From the NCBI GenBank assembly GCA_020832445.1, contig JAFIEO010000030.1:1-64000 (forward strand): 64,000 nucleotides of DNA, read 5' to 3'. This document shows, in pieces, positions 17,610 to 27,008 of the stretch. This DNA comes from Paracoccaceae bacterium. GTDB lineage: Bacteria; Pseudomonadota; Alphaproteobacteria; Rhodobacterales; Rhodobacteraceae. The translations under genes and the position numbers were made by a program. Numbering within the stretch: the first letter of the stretch is position 1; each line of letters begins with the position of its first letter. Under the pieces are notes generated by a model, which was given only the letters and a program-made list of their open reading frames with translations, did no database searches and was not told the DNA's origin.

Positions 17610-19981
17610 GCCAGCCCCGCATCTGCCAGCATGCGCGCGGCTTCTTCATCCAGCAGGCGTTCATGACCCAGCCCGCGAATGGGCACACGCCCTGCCTCCA
17701 GCATCAGGGGCGCGGCAAGGGGCGTCACGCGCGCGCATGTGGTATGCACAATTTGCGGGCGGTCGCGCAGCATTTGTTCAATACGGCCGAAATCCACCAG
17801 CCCATGCGCCGCCTGATCGTGGGTAATGCGCAACAGCAAATGGTCGGGGTCGTATTTGCGCAAGGTGTCATACAGGATATCGCTGGAAAATGTGGCCTGT
17901 TTGCCGGTTTTCCGTTTGCCGGGCAAGTTGCGCTGGATCAGACCCGCAATCGTGGCCACCGCGCGGAAACTGCGCTTCATCACGGCATTTTCGGCCAGCC
18001 AGTCGGCCAGCCCATCGCGCAAGCCATGCGGGTCCAGCAAGGGCGCGGGGTTTGTCACCGCGTCCAGTGACCAGACCAGAACCGCATAATCCGTGGCCAC
18101 AAACCCCAATGGGCCAAGGCCCGCCCCTTCCATCCGGCGGGTCAGCAACAGGCCCAGCGTTTGATGCGCATTATACCCCGCAAACCCGTACAGGCAGAAA
18201 TACGCCCGCCCCCCGCGCGAATAGGTTTCGCAAGTCAGCGTTCCGGGTTTGGGCAGTTGCGATATATCCGCCTGAAGGCGCAGCCATTGCGCAGTTGCGG
18301 CCGGCAGCGCCCCCCATTGCGCCGGATCGCCGATCAGGGCCAGCACACGGTCGCTAAGCAGGGTGGATGTGGACATCTTCAACCCGCCAAACACTGCAAT
18401 TTTCGGCTGTCGGGCGGGTTGCAGGGTCACTTCGACCACCATATCGCGCAGCGTGTCATAGCGTACTGTTTGCCCGCCAATCAGAAACGTATCCCCCGGC
18501 GTCAGGCTGGCGGCAAAACCCTCGTCCACCTCGCCCAATGGCATGCCGCCGCGTCCCTTGCGGCGCACTTTCAGCGTTTCTGACGCGGTGATGGTGCCTA
18601 TATTCATGCGAATGTCGCGGGCCGCACGCGGGTCGCGCAACTGCCACAGCCCGCCGCGCAGAACCAGCCTTTGCCACCTGTCATAGGCCCGCAACGCATA
18701 GCCGCCAGTGGCACAAAATTCCACGCAGGCATCGAATTCAGCGCGCGTCACAGCCGCATAGGGACCGGCGCGCGTGATCTCTTGGAACAGGGTATCTGGA
18801 CAAAACGGCCCCGCACAGGCCATCAGCAGAATATGCTGGCACAGCACATCAAGCCCGCCTGCGGGGCGCGGGTCGCCATCCAGCCTGCCGTCTTGCACGG
18901 CTTGCAGGGCGGCCACACATTCCAACACTTCGAACCGGTTGGTGGGCACGATCCGCGCGCGTGATGGTGTGTTATACTGGTGGTTTGCCCGCCCGATACG
19001 CTGGACCAGCCGTTTGACATTCTTGGGCGCACCCACCTGCAACACCAGATCGACATCGCCCCAGTCAATGCCCAGATCCAGACTGCCGGTGCAGACCATG
19101 GCGCGCAACTGTCCGGCGGCCATGGCCGCTTCGGCACGCGCGCGCACATCGCGCGACAGGCTGGAATGGTGCAGCCCGATGGGCAGGTTGGTGTCATTCA
19201 CCTCCCACAGCGCCTGATAGAACAGCTCCGCCTGCGCGCGGGTGTTGATGAACACCAGTGTCATGCGCGCGTCTTCTATCGCGCGCATCACATCGCGCGC
19301 GGCATAATGCCCGCCTGCGCCCGACCATGGCGGGGGTGTGGTAACCGGCAGCATGGCAATATCGGGCGTGGGGCCGGGGTCCGCGTGCAAGACCTGCGCG
19401 CCACCCATGAACGCGGCCAGCGCGGCTGGGTTTTCCACAGTTGCCGACAGGCCCGTAACCGTCAGCGCAGGCGCAAGGCTGCGCAACCGCGACAGCCCCA
19501 GCATAAGCTGGTCGCCGCGTTTGGATTCGGCCAATGCGTGGATTTCGTCAATCACGACACGGCGCAGCGTGCCAAAAATGCGCGGCGCTTCCGGGTAGGA
19601 CAGCATCAGCGCCAGTGATTCAGGTGTGGTCAGCAAAATATGCGGCGGGTCAACACGCTGGCGCGCGCGGGTCGTGGCGGTGGTGTCGCCGGTGCGGTCC
19701 TCAACGCGGATATCAAGCCCCAGCCCCGCAACGGGCCGCGCCAGATTGCGCGCAATGTCATGGGTCAGCGCCTTGAGCGGCGACACATACAGCGTGTGCA
19801 ACCCCGTATAGGGCTGTTGCAAATCGCACAAGCTGCGCAAAAATCCCGCCAAGGTCTTGCCCCCGCCGGTGGGCGCAATCAGCAACGTGTCGCAATCTGT
19901 GCCCGCCAGCGCAATCTGGTGGGGGTGGGGCTGCCAGCCCTGGGCTGCAAACCAGTCCTGAACAGGGGGCGGCAATGTCAT
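17606..19981 (-). CDS. Ligase-associated DEXH-box DNA helicase (Lhr-like)
   Basis: A 791-residue superfamily 2 helicase. Walker A is APTGGGKTLAG and motif II is VIDEIHAL (DEIH). Motif III is LSATVENPAALAAFMG, and the C-terminal helicase domain contains VLQVGAPKNVKRLVQRIGRA with the arginine finger. The C-terminal third is the Lhr-type extension. It is the second-to-last gene of the leftward repair operon and overlaps both neighbours by 4 bp, so expression is coupled. It probably unwinds or anneals DNA at lesions processed by the ligase and nucleases. Confidence 0.93.
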   Translation of the reverse strand: MTLPPPVQDWFAAQGWQPHPHQIALAGTDCDTLLIAPTGGGKTLAGFLRSLCDLQQPYTGLHTLYVSPLKALTHDIARNLARPVAGLGLDIRVEDRTGDTTATTRARQRVDPPHILLTTPESLALMLSYPEAPRIFGTLRRVVIDEIHALAESKRGDQLMLGLSRLRSLAPALTVTGLSATVENPAALAAFMGGAQVLHADPGPTPDIAMLPVTTPPPWSGAGGHYAARDVMRAIEDARMTLVFINTRAQAELFYQALWEVNDTNLPIGLHHSSLSRDVRARAEAAMAAGQLRAMVCTGSLDLGIDWGDVDLVLQVGAPKNVKRLVQRIGRANHQYNTPSRARIVPTNRFEVLECVAALQAVQDGRLDGDPRPAGGLDVLCQHILLMACAGPFCPDTLFQEITRAGPYAAVTRAEFDACVEFCATGGYALRAYDRWQRLVLRGGLWQLRDPRAARDIRMNIGTITASETLKVRRKGRGGMPLGEVDEGFAASLTPGDTFLIGGQTVRYDTLRDMVVEVTLQPARQPKIAVFGGLKMSTSTLLSDRVLALIGDPAQWGALPAATAQWLRLQADISQLPKPGTLTCETYSRGGRAYFCLYGFAGYNAHQTLGLLLTRRMEGAGLGPLGFVATDYAVLVWSLDAVTNPAPLLDPHGLRDGLADWLAENAVMKRSFRAVATIAGLIQRNLPGKRKTGKQATFSSDILYDTLRKYDPDHLLLRITHDQAAHGLVDFGRIEQMLRDRPQIVHTTCARVTPLAAPLMLEAGRVPIRGLGHERLLDEEAARMLADAGLA

Positions 19982-21546
19982 TTCGGCAGCAGGTCTTGCA
20001 GCGTTTCAAGCGTGTCCGCTTGTGCTGCGGGTTTGTCATCGCGGATGCGGCTGATCCGCGGAAAGCGCATGGCCACACCGGATTTGTGGCGCGGGGACCG
20101 GTTCAACCCTTCAAACGCAACCTCGACCACCTTCAGCGGTTTGACCGCGCGCACGGGGCCGAAGCGGTCGGTTGTGTTGTCGCGCACGAAGCGGTCCAGC
20201 GCCTTCAGTTCTGCGTCGGTGAACCCGAAATACGCCTTGCCGACAGGCACCAGAACATCCCCGTCCCACACCCCGAAAGTGAAATCCGAATAATAGCCCG
20301 ACCGCTTGCCATGCCCGCGCTGCGCATACAGCAACACGGCGTCAATCACGAAAGGGTCGCGTTTCCATTTGAACCAATGCCCTTTGGCGCGCCCCGCGAT
20401 ATAGGGGCTGGCGCGGCGCTTAATCATCACCCCTTCGATCACCGGATCGGACGGGTTGGCGCGCAGGGCCGCCAGATCGTCCCATGTTGTGAAATCCAGC
20501 CTTGGCGAGTGGTCAATCTGCGCGGGCAGCGCGGGGGTGGCCGCATCCAGCACCGCACGGCGCGCGTCATAGGGCTGGTTGCGCATGTCCTGCCCCTGCC
20601 AGACCAGCACATCATAAACACGCAATCCGGCAGGGTGGCTGCGCAGCATGGCGGCGCTGACGGTCTTGCGGTTCAGGCGTTGCTGCAAATCCCCGAACGG
20701 GGCCACAATACCGTCGCGCCGGACCAGCAATTCCCCGTCAAGCACCCCGTCGAATTCCAGCAGGGCCAGCACATCGGGAAACGCGTTTGATATATCTTCG
20801 CCGGTGCGGGAATACAGACGCCGCGTGCCACGGTCACTGACCGCCTGCACACGAATGCCGTCCCATTTCCATTCCGCCGCAAAATCGGCAGGGGACCGGG
20901 CCGCCATGGTGACCGCATCCCATGCGGTTGCCAGCATGACAGGGCGAAACGGCGCATAGGCGGCAGTTTCAGGCTTCGCGCCACCCTGCGCCCATGCGAA
21001 CAGGTCCAGATAGGGGGGCGTCAGGCCGTGCCAAATCTCCTCAACCTCGGTCAGGGGCAGGTTGGCCCATTTGGAAAATGCCGTGCGCGCCAGCCGCGCC
21101 GACACGCCCACACGCAAGCCCCCTGTCGCCAGTTTCAGGCACGCATAGCGTTGTGACGGGCCAAGATTGTCCAGCAGCGCCACAATCACATCCCCAAGGC
21201 GCGCTTTGGATGTGTCGCGCAACTGCCCCACCACATCGGCCAATGACGGGTTTTCAGAACCGTCCACAGGCCAGATCAGCGCAATGGTTTCCGCCAGATC
21301 ACCCACAAAATCATAGCTAAGGGCAAACAGTTCGGCATCGACCCTGCCTGACACCAGCCCGCGCAACAGGGACGGGCGCACCTGCCGCAGATCCAGATCA
21401 CCGGTCAGGGCGGCCAGTGCAAGCCCGCGTTCGGGGTCGGGCTGGGTGGCGAACCAGTCGGCCAGCACCCGTTCCTTACCCGACCGCTGCGGGGTGAAGG
21501 CCAGCTGTTCCAGCAGCCGCGCGAATGCCGCAAGACCGCCTGTCAT
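19978..21546 (-). CDS. ATP-dependent DNA ligase, ligase-associated repair type
   Basis: A 522-residue ATP-dependent DNA ligase. An N-terminal DNA-binding domain (residues ~1-200) precedes the nucleotidyltransferase domain. The adenylated lysine is in EWKWDGIRVQ, with RLYSRTGEDI, LDGELLVRRDG, EGVMIKRR and WFKWKRD as later motifs. An OB-fold follows. This is the bacterial class clustered with an Lhr-type helicase and two nucleases, distinct from LigD of Ku-dependent end joining. It overlaps the exonuclease upstream and the helicase downstream by 4 bp each. Confidence 0.94.
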   Translation of the reverse strand: MTGGLAAFARLLEQLAFTPQRSGKERVLADWFATQPDPERGLALAALTGDLDLRQVRPSLLRGLVSGRVDAELFALSYDFVGDLAETIALIWPVDGSENPSLADVVGQLRDTSKARLGDVIVALLDNLGPSQRYACLKLATGGLRVGVSARLARTAFSKWANLPLTEVEEIWHGLTPPYLDLFAWAQGGAKPETAAYAPFRPVMLATAWDAVTMAARSPADFAAEWKWDGIRVQAVSDRGTRRLYSRTGEDISNAFPDVLALLEFDGVLDGELLVRRDGIVAPFGDLQQRLNRKTVSAAMLRSHPAGLRVYDVLVWQGQDMRNQPYDARRAVLDAATPALPAQIDHSPRLDFTTWDDLAALRANPSDPVIEGVMIKRRASPYIAGRAKGHWFKWKRDPFVIDAVLLYAQRGHGKRSGYYSDFTFGVWDGDVLVPVGKAYFGFTDAELKALDRFVRDNTTDRFGPVRAVKPLKVVEVAFEGLNRSPRHKSGVAMRFPRISRIRDDKPAAQADTLETLQDLLPK

Positions 21547-22541
21547 TCTGCCTCGTCCTCATACCCTATCAGGCGCAGGGGGTGGGCGGCGCGCCCGTTC
21601 AGGCTGCACCAGCGCATGACCGCGTCTTCGCGCCCATGGGTGACCCAGACCTGCGCGGGGTCCAGTTCGGTGATGGTGCGCGTCAGGTCGGGCCAGTCCA
21701 CATGATCGGATATGAGAAGCGGCAATTCAACACCGCGCTGGCGGGCGCGGGCACGCACCTGCATCCAGCCGGATGCAAAGCAGATGACCGGATCGGGAAA
21801 ACGCTGCGACCATGTGGCCGCAAAGGCAGATGGCGGCGCAAGCACGATTGCGCCCGCGAAATCCGGCTTGCGCCCGCGTTCAAGGGTGGCAGGCCGCAAA
21901 TCCCCCAGCGCCACACCTTGGGCAATGTGATAATCGCACAGTTTTTGCAACGCACCGTGAATATGGATTGGCCCGTCATAGCCTGCCTGCCGCAACAGCA
22001 TGATAACGCGCTGCGCCTTGCCCAGCGCATAAGCGCCGATCAGATGTGCGCGGTCAGGTTGCGCACGCACAGATGCCAGAAGTTTGGCGATTTCACCCAA
22101 CGGGTCAGGGTGGCGGAACACTGGCAGGCCGAATGTCGCTTCGGTCACGAAAATATCGCAGGGCACGGGTTCAAACGGCGCGCAGGCGGGGTTTGGCACG
22201 CGGCTGTAATCGCCCGACACAACAATGCGCCCCTGTGCGCCGGTGACCGCAATCTGCGCCGATCCCAGCACATGGCCAGCAGGGTGAAAGCTGACCGTCA
22301 CATCGCCAATGCGTACCGGCCCGTCATAAGGCTGGCGGCTTTGGGTGAATTCCGCGCCATAGCGCAGCGCCATGATGTCCAGTGTCTGCGCCGTGGCCAT
22401 CACGGCCCCATGCCCCGCGCGGGCGTGGTCGGCATGGCCATGGGTGACAAGCGCACGTGCCACAGGGCGCACAGGGTCAATAAAGAACCCGCCCGCCGGA
22501 CAAAACAACCCTTCAGGTTTTGGAACCAGAATCGGGTCCAT
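21543..22541 (-). CDS. Ligase-associated MBL-fold DNA exonuclease
   Basis: A 332-residue metallo-beta-lactamase fold protein related to SNM1/Pso2-type and CPSF-type nucleases. The zinc site HGHADHARAG is intact, and GSAQIAVTGAQGRIVVSGDYS is the beta-CASP-like segment. It is the first gene of the four-gene leftward repair operon, and the likely promoter lies in the 79 bp between it and the symporter gene, or just upstream. A role in trimming cross-linked or damaged ends before ligation is inferred from the family. Confidence 0.91.
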   Translation of the reverse strand: MDPILVPKPEGLFCPAGGFFIDPVRPVARALVTHGHADHARAGHGAVMATAQTLDIMALRYGAEFTQSRQPYDGPVRIGDVTVSFHPAGHVLGSAQIAVTGAQGRIVVSGDYSRVPNPACAPFEPVPCDIFVTEATFGLPVFRHPDPLGEIAKLLASVRAQPDRAHLIGAYALGKAQRVIMLLRQAGYDGPIHIHGALQKLCDYHIAQGVALGDLRPATLERGRKPDFAGAIVLAPPSAFAATWSQRFPDPVICFASGWMQVRARARQRGVELPLLISDHVDWPDLTRTITELDPAQVWVTHGREDAVMRWCSLNGRAAHPLRLIGYEDEAE

Positions 22542-22620
22542 TCATCCCCCGCAATGCATGGCAGGGCCAGCCCCTGCACAACCGCAAAATGTGGCAGGGG
22601 CGCGGGAAATCAAGCCGTGA

Positions 22621-23526
22621 TCACGCGTCCTGTATGACCTTGGCGGCGTCACGGGCCAGCGCTTCGCGCGTGGCGCTGCGGCGATACCACAGCATCACTG
22701 CGGTGGAACTCAGCACAATGAACAGCGAATACAGCACCGGAATAAGCAGTACCGCCTGTTGCTGCGCCGCTGTGAAACTAAGCGTGATAACCAGCACCGC
22801 CAGCGGGCCGTTCTGAATGCCCGTTTCCAGACTGATGGTGCGGGCGCGGTTGGTGTCCTGCCCCAACCCCCGCGCAACCCAATAACCAAACAACATGCCA
22901 ATCAGGCCAATGCCGATGGTTGCTGCATAAATCGGCGCGGGCGTGTCCAGCAACAACTGGTAATTGCGCGGCACCCAACTGATGATCAGGAACAAGATCA
23001 CCACCACCCCCATGAAAGACCCGATCAATTCCACGGTCGCGCCCACATTCGGGTTCATCCGCCGCAAGATCATGCCCAGCATTGTGGGCACCAGCAACAC
23101 GGCCAGAATTTGCGCTACATTGCCCGGCGGGATAACATAATCCGCGCCCACACCCGCAAGCCCGCCGAAAAACGACAGCAGAACCGGCACCATGACCACA
23201 GCCGCCATCGTGGACACAGTGGTCATCATGATGGACAGCGCCAGCACGCCCTTGCTGAAATAGGCAAATATATTCGATGTTGTGCCGCCCGGCATACAGG
23301 CAATCAGCAACAGCCCCACAACCAGCGCAGGCGGCAGACCCAGCAACACCGCCAGCAGGAACCCCAGAAAGGGCATGACCGCAAACTGGCTTACCAGCCC
23401 GACCAGAATCCCCTTCGGTTTGCGAAAGGCGATCAGAAAATCGCGCGGTGTCATGCTGGCCCCCATGCCCAGCATAATCACCATCATCATGATACCCAGT
23501 AGCGTGGTTTCCAGTTCTGTCAGCAT
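22621..23526 (-). CDS. Bile acid:Na+ symporter family (BASS/SBF) transporter
   Basis: A 301-residue integral membrane protein with nine or ten hydrophobic helices. It carries the family segments PFLGFLLAVLLGLPPALVVG and ACMPGGTTSNIFAYFSKG, the latter being the Na+-binding crossover region. Bacterial members carry small organic anions such as pantoate, pyruvate-like acids or sterol acids. The acyl-CoA synthetase gene ends 4 bp upstream, so the pair forms an operon. Uptake of an acid that is then CoA-activated is a reasonable inference, but the substrate is unknown. Confidence 0.88.
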   Translation of the reverse strand: MLTELETTLLGIMMMVIMLGMGASMTPRDFLIAFRKPKGILVGLVSQFAVMPFLGFLLAVLLGLPPALVVGLLLIACMPGGTTSNIFAYFSKGVLALSIMMTTVSTMAAVVMVPVLLSFFGGLAGVGADYVIPPGNVAQILAVLLVPTMLGMILRRMNPNVGATVELIGSFMGVVVILFLIISWVPRNYQLLLDTPAPIYAATIGIGLIGMLFGYWVARGLGQDTNRARTISLETGIQNGPLAVLVITLSFTAAQQQAVLLIPVLYSLFIVLSSTAVMLWYRRSATREALARDAAKVIQDA

Positions 23527-23530
23527 GGCA

Positions 23531-25264
23531 TCAGACCTTTCCAGCGAATTCGGCGCGCACTTCGGCCTTCAGGTCCTTGCGCAGGATTTTCCCGATAGGG
23601 GATTTCGGCAGCTCATCGCGGATAATCACGCTTCTGGGCACCTTGTAGGCGGCCAGATATTTGCGGCAATGCGCAATCACATCCTGCTTGGTCAATTCAT
23701 CGGGCTGGTCGGGGTTTCGCACGACATAGGCGCGCACCGCCTCGCCCGATTTTGCGTCTGGTGTGCCGACGACAGCGGCTTCCAGCACTGTGGGCAGTTT
23801 GGCCAGACAATCCTCGACCTCATTGGGGTAGACATTGAAGCCCGAGACAAGAACCATGTCTTTCTTGCGATCCACGATGCGCAGATAGCCGTCTTCGTCC
23901 ATCGTGGCCACGTCACCGGTGAACAGCCAGCCATTCTGCACCGTCTTGGCCGTATCATCAGGGCGGTTCCAGTAGCCCAGCATGATTTGCGGCCCCTTGA
24001 CCAGCAATTCGCCGGGTTGTCCGTCATCGACGGGGTCGGCATTATCATCGACCAGCGCAACTTCCGTTCCCGGAACCGGCACCCCGATGGAGCCTGCGCG
24101 CATGGGTTGTTCCAGCGGGTTGAATGTCACCAGGGGCGAGGATTCGGTCAGCCCGTATCCTTCGGCCACGCGGGTGCCGGTGATCTTTTGCCAGCGTTCA
24201 GCCACGGCGCCATGCAGGGCCGTGCCGCCCGCGATGGCTGCGGTCAGGGTTTTCGGCGGATAGGCCGCAAACCATTCTTCATTCATCAGCCCGTTGAACA
24301 ACGTGTTGACGCCGGTAATCCATGTCACAGGGTAATTTTCCAGCGCCCGCTGGATATTCTGCACAGGGCGCGGCGAAGGCACCAGAATATTGCGCGCCCC
24401 AAGTGCAAAGAACGTCATCAAATTGGCCGTAAAGGCAAAGATATGATAGACAGGCAACGCAGTCAGCACGCAATCCTTGCCCGTCATATGATGCGACCCC
24501 ATGGCGCGCACCTGTTCCAGATTGGCCAGAATATTGCCATGGCTAAGCATTGCGCCCTTGGCCACACCCGTGGTGCCGCCGGTATATTGCAACAAGGCCA
24601 GATCATTGGGTTTCAATACATCCCAATCGGTGACTTTGGGATGCGCGCGCCCCTTGCGCAGCGCTTCGCGGATGCGCAGGACCGGCACACCCAGTTTGGG
24701 CAAGGGCGGCAGGCTGCGTGTCCAGACTTTCTGGACGCTGCGGATTATGAATTCCGGCACGCGTGGGAAAAATTCGGGCACACCTGCCAGTACAACATGG
24801 CGAATGCCGGTCTGCGGAATCACTTCGGCCAGCTTGTCGGTAAACATGTCGCTGATCACCAGAACCTCGACCCCGGCATCATTGAACTGATGTGTCATCT
24901 CGGATGCGGTATAAAGCGGGTTGGTATTGACCAGAACGCAGCCCGCCTTGAACGCACCAAAGGCCGCCACCGGATAGGCCAGCCCGTTGGGCAGTTGCAC
25001 AGCCACCCGCGCGCCCCGTTTCAAACCGCATTCATGGCGCAGGAAACTGGCAAATTCATCCGACAGCTTGCCCACTTGCGCGAATGTGTGGGTGCCACTC
25101 ATGCCATTTGGCACAACACAGGTGAAGGCTTTGTTCCTGGCGAATTTCGTGCAGGCATCCTGCACCAGTTCAGCCAGATTGGCATAGGGCGACGGGGCAA
25201 GCATGGGCGATATGTCGCTGCCATATGCCGCCAGCCATGGACGGTCTGGTGCAATGTTGTTCAA
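23531..25264 (-). CDS. Long-chain-fatty-acid--CoA ligase (AMP-forming)
   Basis: A 577-residue ANL-superfamily ligase. The P-loop is LLQYTGGTTGVAKGAM. GYGLTESSPLVTFN binds adenylate, GWLFTGDVATMDEDGYLRI carries the hinge aspartate, and PKSPIGKILRKDL holds the catalytic lysine. Length and motifs resemble FadD. I chose the TTG at 25264 because GGGAGGA sits at proper distance before it. An ATG at 25318 in the same frame gives 595 residues with a weakly conserved N-terminus. It is co-transcribed with the BASS-family carrier just downstream. Confidence 0.86.
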   Translation of the reverse strand: MNNIAPDRPWLAAYGSDISPMLAPSPYANLAELVQDACTKFARNKAFTCVVPNGMSGTHTFAQVGKLSDEFASFLRHECGLKRGARVAVQLPNGLAYPVAAFGAFKAGCVLVNTNPLYTASEMTHQFNDAGVEVLVISDMFTDKLAEVIPQTGIRHVVLAGVPEFFPRVPEFIIRSVQKVWTRSLPPLPKLGVPVLRIREALRKGRAHPKVTDWDVLKPNDLALLQYTGGTTGVAKGAMLSHGNILANLEQVRAMGSHHMTGKDCVLTALPVYHIFAFTANLMTFFALGARNILVPSPRPVQNIQRALENYPVTWITGVNTLFNGLMNEEWFAAYPPKTLTAAIAGGTALHGAVAERWQKITGTRVAEGYGLTESSPLVTFNPLEQPMRAGSIGVPVPGTEVALVDDNADPVDDGQPGELLVKGPQIMLGYWNRPDDTAKTVQNGWLFTGDVATMDEDGYLRIVDRKKDMVLVSGFNVYPNEVEDCLAKLPTVLEAAVVGTPDAKSGEAVRAYVVRNPDQPDELTKQDVIAHCRKYLAAYKVPRSVIIRDELPKSPIGKILRKDLKAEVRAEFAGKV

Positions 25265-25410
25265 GGTATCCTCCCTCACCCGCGTTTTCGATACAGGCGT
25301 TAGGTCAACATTCCCCACTATAGCGATGCAAACAAGCCCTGACGTTCAGTCGACGCGGGGGTATTTTGAAAAAAACCTTGCGTCACTTCGCCGGTCGCAG
25401 GGTGGTCAGG

Positions 25411-26136
25411 CTATTTCAACGCCGCCTCTGCCATCAATTCATCGGAATGCTGTTCGATCACCGTTTCCATCTGGACCAGAAATTCGCGCGGGGCCAGACC
25501 TGCGGGAATGGGGGGCAGGAATTCCACCACCGCCAGACCGGGTTTGCGATACAGGCTGTGTTTTGGCCAGAACATGCCCACATTGGTGGCAACCGGCACG
25601 CATTCCCCGCGCATCTGGTCATACAGAACCGCCGTGCCCACCTTGTAGGGCATTTTTGCACCTGGCGCGACGCGGGTTCCCTGCGGATAGATGATCAGCT
25701 GACCCGCTTCTTCCTGCCCTGCCGCGACACGTTTCATCATGTCCTTGATCGCCGACCCGCGCTTGCCGCGATCAACGGGCACACAACCGATACGCATGGC
25801 ATACCACCCCAGCAGCGGTGCCCATTTCAACTGTTTCTTCATCACAAAGCGCGGGCGCGGCAATGCCCCGAATATCAGGATAATGTCAAAAAACGACTGA
25901 TGCTTGGCCGCGACCAGAACAGCGCCATCGGGCACAGTGCCACGAATTTCGGAACGCAGGCCCGCAATCCATGCCGCGGACCAGCGCACATAATGGCAAA
26001 AGCTGTGGCATGCCCGCAGCGCCATATCCCGCCGCACCAGTGCAAGGGGCGCGAATGCGACCGCCAGAACCAGCATTGCAACATACATCTGCGCAATGAA
26101 AATCACAGACCGGACCCATTGGACCGCATAGCGCAT
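25411..26136 (-). CDS. plsC: 1-acyl-sn-glycerol-3-phosphate acyltransferase
   Basis: A 241-residue LPLAT-family acyltransferase with an N-terminal membrane helix (FIAQMYVAMLVLAVAFAPLA). The catalytic HX4D motif is in AAKHQSFFD, and the acceptor-binding motif is YPQGTRVAPG. It makes phosphatidic acid from lysophosphatidate. The start codon overlaps the ftsX stop (TGATG), so it is the third gene of the leftward ftsE-ftsX-plsC operon, linking division and membrane synthesis. Confidence 0.92.
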   Translation of the reverse strand: MRYAVQWVRSVIFIAQMYVAMLVLAVAFAPLALVRRDMALRACHSFCHYVRWSAAWIAGLRSEIRGTVPDGAVLVAAKHQSFFDIILIFGALPRPRFVMKKQLKWAPLLGWYAMRIGCVPVDRGKRGSAIKDMMKRVAAGQEEAGQLIIYPQGTRVAPGAKMPYKVGTAVLYDQMRGECVPVATNVGMFWPKHSLYRKPGLAVVEFLPPIPAGLAPREFLVQMETVIEQHSDELMAEAALK

Positions 26137-27008
26137 CAGGTAACTCCTTTCAGAACGCCAAAGGCGGTCGCCTTGGCAGAAGCCCAGGCCAGAATGGCCG
26201 TCACGACAGGCAGGGACACTGGCAGCAACCAGCCTATGCCCTGAAACCCCAACCCCGACAGGACACTGCTGCCAGTTGCAGGATCAGGCAGCAACAGCAT
26301 TGCAATAGCCCCCAGCGCGGCCCCTGCGGCCGCACCCAAGGTGGCGCGCAATGTCATGCGCCTGACAAAGGCTTGCGCAATAAACCGGTCCTGCGCCCCC
26401 ACCAGCCGCAGCACGCGGATCACCTGCGCATTTGACGCAAGCGACGCGCTGGAGGCCAGCATGACAATCGCCGCCATCACCGACCCGATCAGCACCAGCG
26501 ACAGGTTCGCCAACTGGCGCAACCGCGCAGCCCCTTCGGCCAGCGGCCTGCGCCAGCGCGTGTGATCATCATAAACCGCACCGGGCGCTTCGGCAGACAG
26601 CCGCAGGCGCAAACCCTGCCTGTCCGGCCCGCCCGGGGTTTCGGTTACATCTATCAGGCGCGGTAAAGGCAGCGCATCCAGCGGCAGGTCGGGACCAAGC
26701 CACGCTTCCAGCAGGCCCGCCTGTTCATCATCCGTCATTTCGCGGGCGTCAGCAATGCCGGGGGTGGTGCGCAACACTTCCAGCACAATGGCGGTTTGTT
26801 CCACCATTTCTTCGGGTGGGGCAGATATCCGCACGGTCGCCGTCTGGGACAGTGCCGCCTGCCAGTTCTGCGCCAGCCGCGCCGCCGAAACTGACAACGC
26901 CAGCGCAAACACCGCCAGAAAGGCCATTGCCGCCGCACTTAAACCGACCAGCCAGACCCCGCGCCCGCTGCGGGGCACCACAAGGCGGGATATCTGATAG
27001 CGGTTCAT
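26136..27008 (-). CDS. ftsX: Cell division ABC transporter permease FtsX
   Basis: A 290-residue FtsX-type permease. The first membrane helix (near AAAMAFLAVFALALSVSA) is followed by a periplasmic domain, then three C-terminal helices. This is the four-helix FtsX layout. With FtsE it couples divisome ATP hydrolysis to peptidoglycan hydrolase activation. The gene overlaps ftsE by 4 bp and plsC by 1 bp. Confidence 0.92.
   Translation of the reverse strand: MNRYQISRLVVPRSGRGVWLVGLSAAAMAFLAVFALALSVSAARLAQNWQAALSQTATVRISAPPEEMVEQTAIVLEVLRTTPGIADAREMTDDEQAGLLEAWLGPDLPLDALPLPRLIDVTETPGGPDRQGLRLRLSAEAPGAVYDDHTRWRRPLAEGAARLRQLANLSLVLIGSVMAAIVMLASSASLASNAQVIRVLRLVGAQDRFIAQAFVRRMTLRATLGAAAGAALGAIAMLLLPDPATGSSVLSGLGFQGIGWLLPVSLPVVTAILAWASAKATAFGVLKGVT

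Noticed and set aside
23282-25303. 673-codon rightward open frame
   Set aside because: It is antisense to the acyl-CoA synthetase and the end of the symporter gene. Its residues are rich in His, Gln and Arg without domains, as expected for a shadow of GC-rich coding DNA.
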